Origin: Entomortierella parvispora
Taxonomy: Eukaryota; Mortierellomycota; Mortierellomycetes; Mortierellales; Mortierellaceae
Reading direction: 5' to 3'
NCBI GenBank assembly: GCA_963573315.1
Contig: OY752143.1
Location: 1,612,001-1,676,000, forward strand
Length of the DNA stretch: 64,000 bases
This document shows positions 10,831 through 23,449 of this stretch, piece after piece; position 1 is the stretch's first letter; every line of letters starts with the position of its first letter. Position numbers and translations under genes: made by a program. The notes below the pieces were generated by a model, which saw nothing but the letters and a program-made list of their open reading frames with translations, was not told where the DNA came from and searched no databases.

Positions 10831-13800
10831 TCACATCATCCCTTGCCACGACGACGGTTGGAAGTCGTTGTGGAAGCTAAAGTCGACCCTTTGCGCAACG
10901 GCCGAAGGTGGTTGCTGCTGTTGCTGCCCCATTGGAATCCCTTGTTCGAGGTGATTATATGTAGGGGTAGTCTCGGCCTCTGTCTGATCCAACAGCGCCT
11001 GGATCTGATCCGCGTTCAAGGCCTTGTCCTGTCCGTGGCCATGACCTCCCATGTCTGTCGTGTCTGCGGTCACCGGCATGAACATGGCTGGCGTATGGGA
11101 TATGATTGGACGTCCTTGAAAGTCAGAGCTCATCATACCATCAAACAAGGTCGGAGGGCTTGATCCCAACATGCCGCTGTTGCCGTTGTTACCACTCAGT
11201 TCTCCTTGCAGCCCAGTATTGCTCTGCATTGGACTCTGCGCCAATCCTTGAATAGTCTCCATTATATTACCCTGATTCAAAGACCCGCCAGTGAAGTTCT
11301 CGTTAGTTGAGCCAAGATTGCTCCAGAATGTTGGCTGGGAGTCACCGGTTGGCATCATACTCATGACATTTGGATGAAACTGTGACGATGAAGACTGGTG
11401 ATGACATTCTTGATGCTGCTGCGGCTGCATTGATGATTGCCCCACCATAACTTCCTGACCGTGGACATATGATCCTGAAGACTGAGAGGGCTGCTGCTGA
11501 ATTTGTAGTTGTTGTTGTTGTTGTTGTTGTTGTTGTTGGTGGTGTTGTTGCTGATGTAAATGCTGATGTGCTGACTGCTGTTGCGGTTGTTGCGGTTGCG
11601 ATTGTTGCGGTTGCTGGAATTGTTGCTGCTGCATACTGAATGCCGAAAATGCCTGATCCGCAGGACTCATTTGATACTGCGGTTCCGGAATCGCAGACAG
11701 GACTCGCGGCTGATTCAATATAGCTGTTGACGTCTGGTACTGATTGAGACTTTCCACCACCAAGGGCCCTCCAAAGGGACCAATGAACTGAGACACCTTT
11801 TGAATCTTGCCTGGATGTGAACAGATGTCATCGTCATCCGGATCCATGATCGAGGGGCTTGGGGACAAAGACGAGCCCGACTGTGTTTGAAGCAAGTATT
11901 GACTGGGTTGGAACCGTAGTTGCTCATCGTGGTCCACCTGACTGTGTCGTTTGCGATGTTGACTCGGAATGTCCTTGAGTGGTTGCGCCAACGGCGACAT
12001 AGCGGTGGCACTTCCCCGTACCTTGGCTCGCTCTTGACGACCAATTTTGACTAAATGGCTTAGTGGGCGGTCGTCTCCTCCTTTGGGGATTGGATGGTGA
12101 GTGTGACCTCCCCCAGACGATCTACCCATCGCAATTTTCTTGCGCTTGGCAATGGCCATGCTCTTGATCGCCGTCGCACAGATGTGGACCGTTGATTCGC
12201 TTAGTCCCTTGACAGAGTGCATGAACTCGTCAAAAAAGGAGAGGATGCAATTGATATTTTGCTCGTCAATATTGGCTCGGGGTGAGGAGTAATACTCCCG
12301 GAAGAACTGCATCAGATAGTCAAAGTTGGCGACTGACTCCTGTGCCACATGGACATCGTCGGATTTCATGTACATGACTTGAATCCGTACAGCGTTGGTC
12401 ATGGCGTATTCAGGCACTCCATTAACCTCAAACGTCCTGGAATAGGTCCTTATAATGACTTTGGAGATTTCTGTGATCTTGGAGGCAGCTTTAAGGCAGA
12501 TGTCTTGTGAACGATAGAACGAGTTTTTACCATGTTCCGAGGATGACAGATACGGCTTGTGAAGCAAAATTAGAGTAGATTCGTAGAGCATCTGCGCCAC
12601 ACCTAAAAAAAAGTCAGAGATGGCAATAAGTACGGCACCCTTCGTCGTCCAAAAAAATCTGTCGATGTGTTTGATTTCCCTAACGTATACACATCTGGAA
12701 CTCACCTCCTCTTGCATTAAACATCGCACGTGGGTCGTCCTCCTTGACATCAAAACTGAACTGCAGCGCCGCCGGGAGTTGGAGCTGCCATTGGATGAGC
12801 TGTTGTTCGTAATTCTTGGGTAAGCTTCCAGGCACCATTTCCTGCACTTCCGTCGAGTTGAAAATGTAGCGCTTCACATTCCTGAAGATGCGCCAGAGCT
12901 TGCACATGTGCACAAGGAACAGTGTGTTCGAGTATTCCTCTTCACCCTCTGCCGATGTTGGAACCAACAGCGAGACATCAATCTCGTTGTCATCAAGTAA
13001 AGGCCGCCTTCCTGTAACACTCGCTGTCGAGCTGTCGATGGCATAGACGCACCAAAAGACCCTCTTTCTGGTTTCCTGAACTTGTTTATCGGGAATCCAG
13101 CGATCACACTTGCGATGGAGTCCCAAATCTGAGGTCATGAGGATAGCCTGTTGAACGTAGTGATGTCCCCAACCAGAAATCTTTGGGTAATAAGACAGAA
13201 GTAAGAGTCCTTGAACGGTGGAGACTCTCGGGATTCCCATGCAGTAGTCTAAAACCATCCTGGCACGTTCAAAAAAAGGTGTAGCCAAAGTCTTTTTGTC
13301 GTTGGGATCAGTGTAGCAACATGCATGCTGATAGTCCCCTGTTAATGCAGAGGCCATAAACACACTGTTCAAAAGGAAAATGCTTTGAGGCTCATATCGA
13401 TCTTCTAGTGCTTGAAGTAGTGTCGTCTTTTGGATCATTGGCAAAAAAACATGATAGTGCTAATGAAAGATGTAAATGTTGAAAGTGAGCAAGCAATTCA
13501 ATCTTAACTGACCAGCTTGTAATTCAGAACAGGTGCCCTTACCTTGTAATAAATATCGAAAAGAGCGTCAATCACCTCGACAGGTGGCATAACGTACCCT
13601 TCCGGAGGGATATCTATATCCTGCGAATCGTGCACATCAAAAGAGATCTCTTCATCCCAAAATTTGTTTTGATCTGTCGAGGTAAAAAGCATGGTTCCTT
13701 TTCCAAGGTACATCGAGGCATCAAAGAGGCGCAGCTTGTCCATGGTGTCGGCTAGATCACCAACGTTGTCATCATACTCGTCATTGCTGTCTTCCTGAGT

Positions 13801-14888
13801 CGTCGACTTTAACGAGCGCGTTATTGAAGATGCAGGTGACTTTACGAGTGTTGTGGCCTATATCCAAACAAGTTAACTGTCAGTTAGCCTCTATAGTGCT
13901 CATCACTCCAAAGAAGTATCCGTTCGTTGGATACTCACCTTCGATGCCGGCACTTGAGCGACAGTATCATAGGCCTCTGGCTTGGGTGGCTTGAGCAGGG
14001 GTGCTAAAGTGCTCGCAGACTGAGGTGGCGATAGCGAAGAAGAGTGCGGCTGCTGGGGAACCATGTTAGCGTCATGTCTCTCGATTCCTCCATAATTCTT
14101 CTCTGCGCCTTTCCGCGCAGTTTCACTAACCATGGGAACGGTCGAGTTGCTTTGACTCCAAGTCCGCGAAGCAAACTGAGGACTGTCGTCAATTGTTGGT
14201 ACATCAACCCTGTCGTTATCATCAGCGGCACTCGGGTTCTGATGAAGATTGACATTCCCCGTGGATGCTGGCGATACTGATCCCTGTAGGGTTTTTGAGG
14301 CACTCTCTACGACGGGAGTATGTCCATGAGAAGGCATGACACTGTTCAGGAGCTGCTCCATTTGATTGAGTCGTTCTGTGTATGCAGACTCGATCGTCTC
14401 CAGGCGCGCCTCCAGAATTTCGACCTCGGATTGAGACTTTTGAGACTTTTTGCGGCGGGGAGCTGGCGTTTTCCCGAGCAAGAAGGTGCACTCCAGAAGC
14501 CCTGCATAGATGCAGGGTCCACAGGTTGGAGTTGCCTGGTCGCATTTTGTCTACAAGGAATAAAATGCACGATATAGGAAATTGACATCAGTGGGGCTGT
14601 TGGCTCTTTCGAATAAGGTAATTATTTTTTTTTGCTCCTTTGCGTGTTACGCCCAGTTGTCGTTCTCCCGGCTCTCTATCTCCTCACTTGACAGGGGTTG
14701 CCCCGAATCTGCGGTAAAGCGGCTCAAGAGGATACTGGTGTTGCCCGGGTTGGCATCCCGATACTGAGCCGTTATCAATGAGCAGATGTGGCACTCGCCC
14801 CTACCTTTCTTCGGCGGCATTGATCGCACCCGACGGTGACAGGGGCCTTTTTCTTTTTCGGCTCCACAGCTGCTGAGGGCTGATCCAT
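10831..14888 (-). CDS. Zn2Cys6 fungal transcription factor with polyQ tail
   Basis: The first exon (14805-14888) starts MDQPSAAVEPKKKK and ends in CDQCRRRK. The next (from 14550) continues TKCDQATPTCGPC, then a sixth Cys, completing a Zn2Cys6 binuclear cluster with spacing 2-6-6-2-7. A linker with a short coiled coil (EILEARLETIESAYTERL) follows, as in dimerising members. The middle part, with ALTGDYQHACCYTD, GLLLLSYYP and DLGLHRKCDRW, is the fungal-specific regulatory domain. The last 350 residues are rich in Gln, His and Ser with a pure Gln run, probably an activation region. Total length is about 1,190 residues. It should act in the nucleus; its targets cannot be read from the sequence. 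Confidence 0.9.
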
Positions 14889-15667
14889 GGCGATGACCGA
14901 GGACGTCTACTGTGTGTTGGTGTTGGCGTTGGTGTTTACAGTGGCAAGGAAGGCGGCTGGTGGACTTTGTATTAGGAGAAGAACAAGAAAGGAAAAGGAA
15001 ACAAGCAGTGAGTAAGTGGAGAATAATGTGTTCACAGAGAAGGGTGGGAAGATAGAGAAGAGAAAAAGGTGTGGGCTTGCAGATAAGCAGGCTCTCGGCA
15101 TGCAATGGTGAGTGGACGTACGGATGAAGGGGAATGGTAATGTTCAAAACAGGTCGAGAAGACGTTCAGTTGGGTTACAGGCGAGTGGGATAATAGGGTA
15201 GTAGTATAAAAGTATAGAAGCAGTGGGCAAGAGATTAAGAAAAGACGAATGAATGAATGAATGAAGAGAAGAAAGGAAGGAGTGGATGAAGGAAGGAATG
15301 CAAGGAATGAAAAGAAATGAACAAACAAAAACGACATGTTGCATTACACGCAACAAACGCATTGCAGATCTGCAGAAGGCAAGATACATAGAAAGGAGAA
15401 AAAGACGAGCGCTGATTGGCTGGCTACCGGGCGACCTTCTTGTGGGGATGTCAAAAACCTGGGAGGACATCTGTCTACGCTCTCCTTGTCTGCCTCGACT
15501 TTTTGTTTGTGCATGCAAAAAGCGCGGCCCTGTGCATCCTATTATCTTCTCTTAGTGTGTCATTCTCCGCTCTCCTCCTTTCCCTCTTTTCATCCTCCCA
15601 GTCCGCCCATCTCTCGTACATAGAGTGTTATCAAGAACTTCCCCAGACAAGTCGAATCCTTATTTTA
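14889..15667. other. Intergenic region upstream of the Zn2Cys6 gene
   Basis: No gene is supported. The minus strand is pyrimidine-rich over 14950-15340, as expected for a CT-rich leader of the leftward gene. A short GAAT tetranucleotide repeat lies near 15245-15265. Confidence 0.6.
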
Positions 15668-17640
15668 TTATCGGTTTTTCTCTTGCTTGGACTTTCTAGC
15701 AGTATGGAGTTCCATCTCTTCTGCATACCGTTGCTTATCCTGGGCCGCCTTCTTCTCCCATGGCTTCTTGTCCGCCTCTGACATCTCGGCCCACATCTTG
15801 GCCGCTACCTTTGGGATGGCCTCGTTAGGGTACTGCTGTCGGATCTTGGCGCTCTCACTGGATCGAAAGTACAGAAAGGAGCCAATGGGGTGTTTGGGCG
15901 CATCGGGATCTTTGGCCTTTTTCTTGCTCCCGCGAGCCTTGGTTCCTTTACCATTGATGGCCACATCTCCAGCCTGATGGCCGTGGTTGGCATCATGAAG
16001 ACCGTTGCTAGTAGTCGTGTCCACACCGCCAGAACGGATGTTATGGTGGCCACTGTTGTTGTTGTTGTTACTGTGATTGTTGCTGTTAACCTGGGCAATC
16101 ATTGGTGCCATCACAGGCGGCTGAGAGATGGCTGGCACACTGATACTGTTGTTGCTGTTGCTATTGTTATGAGCACCAGCTCCGCCATGTCGGCCTGCCT
16201 TGCCTGTGCCTGCATGGGCGGGTATCGATGAAGTCGCAGGTGTCGCTACGGGAGCCGATGTAGTGGCCGTGGCTGTGGCGGGGGTTGATTTTGCTGGTGC
16301 AGTGGGTCCTGAGGATCCAGCTGCAGAGCCAGAGGCAGCAGAGGCACTCGTACCACCACTACCACTGCCGCCACTGCTGCTTCCAACTCGACGACGGTGA
16401 GCACCTGAGGCAGCAATCTCGGCCTTGCTTCGACGAGAGTAGACATAGTTTGGATTCTCTTCCATGAAGCTCTTCTTGATGACTGCTGCCTTCTTGGTAT
16501 ATTCAGACTTCATCTCTGGGGTCATCTTGGCCCACTTTTGACCAATCGCCTGCGAGATCTCACTGACGGTCAAATTGGCATTCTCGAGTAGGAGCTTGTG
16601 GCGCATTTCCTGATTAAAGATCAAGTACGAGTTCATGGGTCGCCTAGGTCTGTTAGGATCCAGACCTGTGCTTGGGGTATAGCTAGTACCTGTCTCAGCC
16701 TGAATCCGCATACATAGTATATTGAAGGCGAGGTTAGTCACAAACTTGACCGAACAATCGAGAATAGCTTCCCCATGTATCCACACTTACAGGTGCAGCT
16801 GCCGCTTTTGCTTTCTTGGCGGCACCTTGGTCCGCTTCTGCTGCCGCTCGTTTCTTGGACATTCGAGTATACACATAATCTGGGTTGGTCTGGTTGAATT
16901 TGTCCTTGATATCCTTTGCACGCTCAGTGTAAATGACTTTCCGTTCCTATTTTCAGAAGTAAAAACGGGGGGGAATGAGCCGAGGATTGTCAACTTCAGT
17001 CACTGGGTAAACGTCCCTAGATATCTTTCTTTCAACGCCACATTCAACGAAAATCATTCTTACGGAGGACATGTCCTGCCATTCCTCTCCCAGACGTTTA
17101 CTGAGAGCTGCAGTCTTGAGTTCAGGGTAGAGCTTCTGAAGTTCGGGACGGCGAACACTAGAAAAGACCAAGAAGGCATTTGGAGGCCGTTTTGGTTTCC
17201 CAGAAGGATGCACACCAGGCACTGACAAGGGCAATGCAATAGGGGGTACGTTGTAATATTGCTGCTGTTGTTGTTGTTGCTGCTGCTGTTGAGGTTGCGC
17301 CTGCAGTTGTGTCTGCTGTTGTTGTTGCGGCTGTTGAGCTGCTTGGATCTGTTGGGTGCCGGAAGGCAGCGCGGGATTGGAGCCAGGCATTTGCTGACGC
17401 TGTAGCTGATGCTGCCTCAAAAGCGCTTGCTGTTGCTGCTGCAATTGAAGCTGCTGCATCTGTGACGGAGGCTGTTGTTGTTGCTGATGCTGTTGCTGTT
17501 GTTGCATCTGAGCGTGCAGTTGTTGTTGCTGCTGTAACATATGAGCTTGAGCTTGCTGATGAGCATGCTGTTGCTGCTGCTGAAGCTGTTGTTGTTGCTG
17601 TTGTTGCTGTTGTTGCTGTTGTTGCTGTTGTTGTTGTTGC

Positions 17641-17674
<34 letters not shown>

Positions 17675-20299
17675 GCTGTTGTTGAAGCTGTTGGCGTTGC
17701 TGCTGTTGCTGTTGCTTTGTCAGCTTTTGAGAAGATGTGGGAGGCAGGGCAGGCATCATGGGTCGAGCCAAAGGCGTCGCCAGCGTCATATCAGGCACTG
17801 CAACAGGTGCTACTTCATCTGGAACCTTCTTTTTCCTTCCTCGCCCTTTGCCTTTGGGTCTATCAACGTCGGCACCAAGCGCAGGGGTCAGGACCGAAGC
17901 AGTGGCTGAATGGGCTGGGGGAAGCGATACAGGTTGAGGGACTGGCTGTGCAAGTGTGCGAGGTGCAACATCCATACTCTCGTGCCTTTGATGTCTCAGA
18001 GACTGCTGCTGCAAAGGCGGTTGTATCAAGGGTTGGTGCTGCTGTGGCTGCGGTTGCTGATGTTGATGGTGCTGTTGGTGTTGCGGTTGATGTTGCGGTT
18101 GATGTTGTTGTTGGTGTTGTGGTTGCTGCTGGTTTGGCTGGTACTGAGGAACGCCATGCTGCTGTTGTTGATGCTGTTGTTGTTGCTGTTGTTGTTGCTG
18201 TTGTTGCTGTTGTTGTTGGTGCTGCTGTTGTTGATGCTGTTGATGCTGTTGATGCTGCTGTTGCTGCTGAAGCTGGTTTTGGAGCATCTGAGGTTGAGAG
18301 GGCTGCTGATGCTGTTGAAAACTAGGGTATTGCTGCTGGTGTTGAGCCAGAGAGGCTGGCGTCAAAGAGTTGCTGTACATTCGATTGTGTCCGCCCATGG
18401 CAGTAGAGTCCATGCCTCCGTATGCAGAAGGAGAGGGCATTGGCTGTGCAATATTAACAGCCTGCCGTCCTGTTTCCGGTGAAGGTACATTGTCCATGTT
18501 GATCTTGGCATTCTTTTTACTTTGAGCACTCGTCTTCTTTGGCGCTGCGACCTTTGCGATCTTTTGTTGCTTCTTCTTAGGGTCAAGTTCGAGCACCACT
18601 GCCTTGGGTGGAGGTAATTGGGGCGACTCTTTGGGTGTGATAACAGACTGGCTGGGGGGCGTCGACTGCTGGTGGTGCTGATTGTGAGACTGAGGTTGAG
18701 GAAGTATAGAGTGGGGTGATGGATACTGCTGTTGGGGCGACTGCTGTGTCGAGTGGTATGAATACGGCGACTGAGGCAACGGCTGCTGGAGATGCCGTGA
18801 AGGTTGTTGCTGTGGCGGTTGCTGCTGCTGTTGCTGCTGTTGCTGCTGTTGCTGAGGGTGCGATGCGTTATTCCCCGCAAGACTAGCTCCGAGCATGATA
18901 TCACTCTTGATTCCCAAGGCCGATGTGGCAGCCCTTTGGTCGTACGCAGACATGGGTTGATTTTGGGGTAGCGCAGCAGAGTTATTTCCCAGAATGTGAC
19001 TACTGGACCCGGAGCGGACATCATGTTGCAGTCGATTAGGAGTGACAGGGTTAGGACCAGGCCGAGAGGCCTGATAACGGCTAATTGGTTGCATCTGGTT
19101 TCCATGAGGGGTCCCGTTCAAAGGCGAATACACCTCCAGCGGGCTGCTTCCTTCATTTGACAGCAAGTTCCCTCCCTATATCACAAAATAGCGTCTTAGA
19201 CCACAAATCACAGGGAGCAAAACTCCTTCTGGCCAGTGATCGCTGATTAACCAATTGAAGTTACCTCATCCTCTGCTCCATAGGCATTCCGCAGGCTGGA
19301 GATATTTGGCATTCCAAAATTGTTTGCTGAACCAAAGTTGGAGTTGGGTCCAGTAGACAGCGGCTGATCCAGATAGCCACGACCTCCTAACGAGTTGACA
19401 CCACCGAGCGGGGTCGGAGGCTTGAGTCCTGGCCCTGACAATCCAGGTTGTGGGGGGGCTTGTTGCTGACGTGGAAGCTGTGAAGCTGGAGACACCACAG
19501 CGGGTGAAAACCCGTGTGATCCTTGATGACTCGATGGATGGTGCGAGTTATAGGCTGCCTGCTGCTGTTGTTGTTGTTGCTGCTGCTGCTGCTGCTGTTG
19601 CTGTACCGGGGCTTGCTGTGCCTGAAGAAAATTATAAAAATAGAAATGTCAATCGATCGGTAAATCAATTTTACCTACGCCACTCCTCCTGACAGGCTTT
19701 GGTGGATGTTTGCCATCACTTACCCGAATATGAGCAGGTGCCTGACTGTGAGGTGGGAACAAAAACGCCTGATGCTGCAACTGGGGTGGCTGCTGCTGTT
19801 GTTGTTGTTGTGGCTGTGTTGGCTGCGAATATTGCGAGAGCGAGAGCGATGTTTGGGACGCAGAATGATGAGGTTGAGGTTGAGGCTGTGTCATGATGTG
19901 AGAGAGCTGTCCATTGGGGTGAGTTTGACCAAACCCTGCCATGTCTGTTGGGTTGCTCCAAGTCCCGCTCGACATGTTTCCATATGGGAGTCCGCTGCTC
20001 TGACGTGCATCCCGGTTATCAAACTTATAGCTGTTTGCAGCGATATTACTCAGGCCAAAGGCGTTACTGTTGTTGTTGCCACTATTGCTGCTGGCATTGT
20101 GGTGCAGATGGGCGGCGTATTGCTGTTGTTGTTGTTGCTGCTGCTGGCTGTTGTGGAGACCTGGAATCTGGGCACTATTGTTGGCTGCTCCTGGGCCTGC
20201 TCCAGTACTGTTGCTGCTTGCCTGCTGGGGATGTGGCGCATAGGGTCGCGCAGCAGCAGAGCCAAACGGTCCGTGCGGATTGTGGCTGTGATATGCCAT
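15668..20299 (-). CDS. Three-HMG-box protein with long polyQ regions
   Basis: Five exons (19724-20299, 19265-19621, 17064-19175, 16791-16946, 15668-16699) keep phase and give 1,410 residues. The first 970 are low-complexity, rich in Gln, Ser, Pro and His, with several pure Gln runs. Three HMG boxes follow. Box 1 (about 985-1055, split by an intron) begins KPKRPPNAFLVFSS. Box 2 (about 1085-1150) has NRPRRPMNSYLIFNQEMR. Box 3 (about 1330-1400) has APKHPIGSFLYFRSSE and ends the protein. Box 3 resembles HMGB-type boxes; boxes 1 and 2 carry PxNxF/Y cores like sequence-selective boxes. A nuclear DNA-bending or transcription role is inferred. The minus strand ends TAATAAAA, so stop and polyadenylation signal overlap. 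Confidence 0.88.
17567..17716. repeat. CAG/CAA repeat encoding the longest polyQ tract
   Basis: On the minus strand nearly every codon is CAG or CAA, giving a Gln run of about 45 residues broken by few changes. Related tracts lie at about 18165-18265 and 18815-18855 in the same gene, 11504-11548 in the Zn2Cys6 gene, and 56226-56283 in the RING-RRM gene. The mixture of CAG and CAA should limit slippage. Confidence 0.9.
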
Positions 20300-21500
20300 G
20301 GAAGTATTGAATTACAAGAGATTCTGTAAATGGAGATATAAAATAAGAAAAAAGAAGGAGGTGAGTGACCAACGCAACGCACTAAAAAAACATACACTGT
20401 GTGTTGTTGTTGTTGTTGTTGTTGATGATGGCGTGTAATGTCAGGGGAAAGAGGGTGTTCCGGAAAGGCGAACAATCGAACACACAGACAGACAGATACA
20501 CGCATTCTGCGACAGCGTAGGAGGATGTGTTAACGGTACAATCGTTTGGTTTGAGCTCCCCTCACAGATTCACTTGCGAACAGAAAAACAGAAACGACAC
20601 AAACAACAACACAGCAATTTTTGACATGTCCCTGTAATATTAGATAACAAAGAAGGGGTGGATTGTGCTTGACATGGCAGTAACCAAGCCAACAGCACGT
20701 GTCGACACTGAGATCGGCAGCCGCAAAAAAGGTGTTGAACCGACTGCGGTGTCAATTGAATTTTAGGTGAACAAGGTCAGACGCAGCAAGAACAAGGGCT
20801 GGGGCTGCAGGCCGAGGGTGAGGGTGAGCGAGCAATGAAGCCGTGTCAATTCCCTTCTTAACTGCACAAGGCGCAATGCTCTGTCCGATTTTCTCGAAGA
20901 AAAAAAATTCTGATACGTTCAATTCAACAGCCGAGCCAAGAGGGTCGATACGCCCATGACAGTCCTCTTTCACAACCCCAAACAAACCTCAAAGGTTGTA
21001 GAAGAGCACGCTGCTGCCGAGGAACACACGCACATAACAACACCCAACAGATTCGCTCGAGATACCATGACTTGGTCAGGGGGGGTACACGAAAGAAAAA
21101 AAATCGGGGACTTACGCAATGGGGTAAAAAAAACAGTTCCTGGGAAAGGCACGCTTTGGCTTGGCGAAAATGGGAATGGTAGCGATTTGGCAGCGATGAG
21201 GATGATGACGATGCAGAGCGGGTAGAGATGAATGATGCGAGCGCAGCGATTGGAGGGACTATTGATGGAGAGCAGTGATGGGTGTGGATTATCAGCCAGT
21301 AGGACGGATGCGGGGAGTGGGGCACGCGGGAGATTGCAATGTAGACTCTCAACACAACAACAGGCCTCGAGGAGGGATGGAAGGGCAATCGTGGTGATGG
21401 GAGGGAGGGTTTGTTCTTTGTTTGTTGGCAGGCAGGAAGGCGGGCCAAGGAGGGTTGCAAAAAAAAGGAGTTCGAGCCAGCAAGTGAGTGAGTTACCGTC

Positions 21501-21552
21501 AAGTCAGTCAGTCGGGCCAAGTCAGTCAAGTCAGTCAGTCAGTCAGTCAGTC
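21501..21552. repeat. AGTC tetranucleotide repeat
   Basis: Repeated AGTC units, in three blocks broken by CGGGCCA and an extra A, occupy about 50 bases just before the GA-to-CT composition switch. Confidence 0.85.
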
Positions 21553-22217
21553 CGAGAGAATAAAAAAGGAAGAGTGAATAGGAATGAGAAGATGGCGGCC
21601 GTGATTGAATAAGGGATGGAGCAACAGTTGAAGTGAAGGAGGTGTTTCTTGTTGGCTCACTTTTTTCTCTCTCTCTCTCTGTCCCCTTCTGTCGCTCTCC
21701 TTGCCCTTCCCTCCCCTCCGCCTCGACGCAATTCAATCGAACGTAAACAACACGCCAGACACACAGCCAATCAGCTGCCGGACGTCACGCCGCCCGGTAC
21801 TAAGCCACCATTTCTTGGCCCTTCCTTTTTCTTTTTCTCTCTTTTCGTGCCACAAGGCCACAGAAGGACCCTGCGCGCGTCTGCATTTTTTTGACTGGTG
21901 TTTGTTCATCTTCATCTTTATCTTTCTATTGCAGTGCAGTGCTGTCACTGCGCTCTCCATTCTCTTGCTCTGTATCCTTCTTTGTCTCTCCCCTCTCCTG
22001 TCTACTCCTCTGTCTCTTTGCCTTGCCTTGCTTTCCTCAACTCTTTTACGGCCTAGCACACACCTCTCCGTCTGCCCGACTCTGTCGTCTTTCTGCTGCA
22101 CGCCTCCTCTCCTTTTCTGACACCGCATCGCTGACCGCGGGCTGCTGCTTCGTCTACAAGAGAGATCACCCCTTCAAGAATCCAGCCTAGTCCTCCTTTT
22201 TGTATGACCGAAATCTT

Positions 22218-22236
22218 TGACCAGGGATCCTGGTCA
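22218..22236. repeat. Short perfect inverted repeat
   Basis: TGACCAGG and CCTGGTCA are perfect 8-base arms separated by GAT. It may be a dimeric protein-binding site or chance; nothing else supports either. Confidence 0.5.
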
Positions 22237-23449
22237 GGGCTAGCCACATCTAGAGAACAATAGCTTATTCCGGCTGTGACACAAATAAACCCATTCTTGT
22301 TCCTCCGCTCTCTGTCAGCATGATTAGGCCATCGAGCTCTTTAGTGCAACTCACACGCGTACGCGACAGACAGGAGACACAATTGATTCTGTACCAATAA
22401 GTCATGACCAACGGTAAAATGCAAAGAGGCAAAGATCGCGTCGAGGGAATGAGGGGAGCAGAGAGAGAGTCAAGAGAAGGAGGTCGGGAGACGTCTTTAC
22501 GATCGGGCGTCAGATCTGGAGACTTTAAAAAAAAGGGTTCAACTCATTACTCTAGTATTCAACAAGTACCGGTACATCTTATTTAATGTTCCACGCGAAT
22601 TGTTCCTGAACATGTCCACTCAATGGGCAGGCTCCTCTTTTTTGATTTATTTACTTGTCTTCTGTTGAGTTTTTTTTTTGGTCATCTCGAACTTTTTAAA
22701 TGAGATTGAGAGTTTCGTGCAACTTTGCTTCGAACGTCAACAAACAAAGAAATTCTAAAGCGAGCGGGCCCCTTTGCAGGCTTTGCTCGAACTCATTACC
22801 GCCACTCCAAGGAGGTCCCTTGTTTTTCTTTTGCGGTATGGCGAAAAGCTGCAGTGTCACGTACAATCATCATCTCATCTTGCCTTTTTTTATTTTTTTA
22901 TTTTACAAAGGTATGTGTATACTACTGTACACGGACGATGGGGAAAGAACTGGGGTATATCGATTGGTTATGCAGTGAGGGTATGAAGGGTATCGGTCGC
23001 AATGAAGCCATGTACAACATGAGAGATCAAAAGGAGAAGTAGATGTGCTCTCTAGGGGAAAAACTAGCCAAGATGGTGCCGTTGGAAAAAAAAAAAGGTT
23101 GTTCTTAAAAGATTAGGGTTGCCCGAGCCTTGATTGGAAAGAAAAGTCCAGTGAACTTGCCATCTGCATGCATCATTGCAACAGAGCTCAGGGACCCTGC
23201 CCGTTTCTTCTTGCAGGTGTTGATGGTGTCTTGCGGGATGGGTACTGATGACAGTGGAGTTGGGGCTGGGGTCCGATCCATCCGTCCTTCATGATCGTAT
23301 TTTTTTTTCATGGGTCGCTGATGGCCTTATTCTTTCGGCCCAAGAGGAATATCTAGAAATGGGAAGAGGAGGGCCATGATCCCGTGGCGACCGAAACCAA
23401 GGGAAAAACGGCGGATCAGTGTCATCGAGAACGAACGCCGGTGGGCCCT

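Larger units (their letters stand above)
20300..23449. other. Long gene-free region upstream of the HMG gene
   Basis: No protein-coding gene is supported over 3.1 kb. The minus strand is CT-rich between about 21070 and 21640, a likely leader or promoter of the HMG gene. Composition then flips and the plus strand is CT-rich from about 21648 to 22130. A GTT run lies at 20401-20425. From 22.6 to 23.4 kb there are only T- and A-rich runs and short open frames without recognisable content. Confidence 0.55.

Noticed and set aside
17309-18325. A 338-codon open frame on the plus strand across the HMG gene
   Set aside because: It is the antisense reading of CAG/CAA repeats and yields Ala/Val-rich nonsense. 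The minus strand carries the real HMG-box gene with clean introns.
21701-22190. Open frames in the CT-rich plus strand
   Set aside because: Their Ser/Leu/Pro-rich products come purely from pyrimidine-rich sequence; no domain or splice support.
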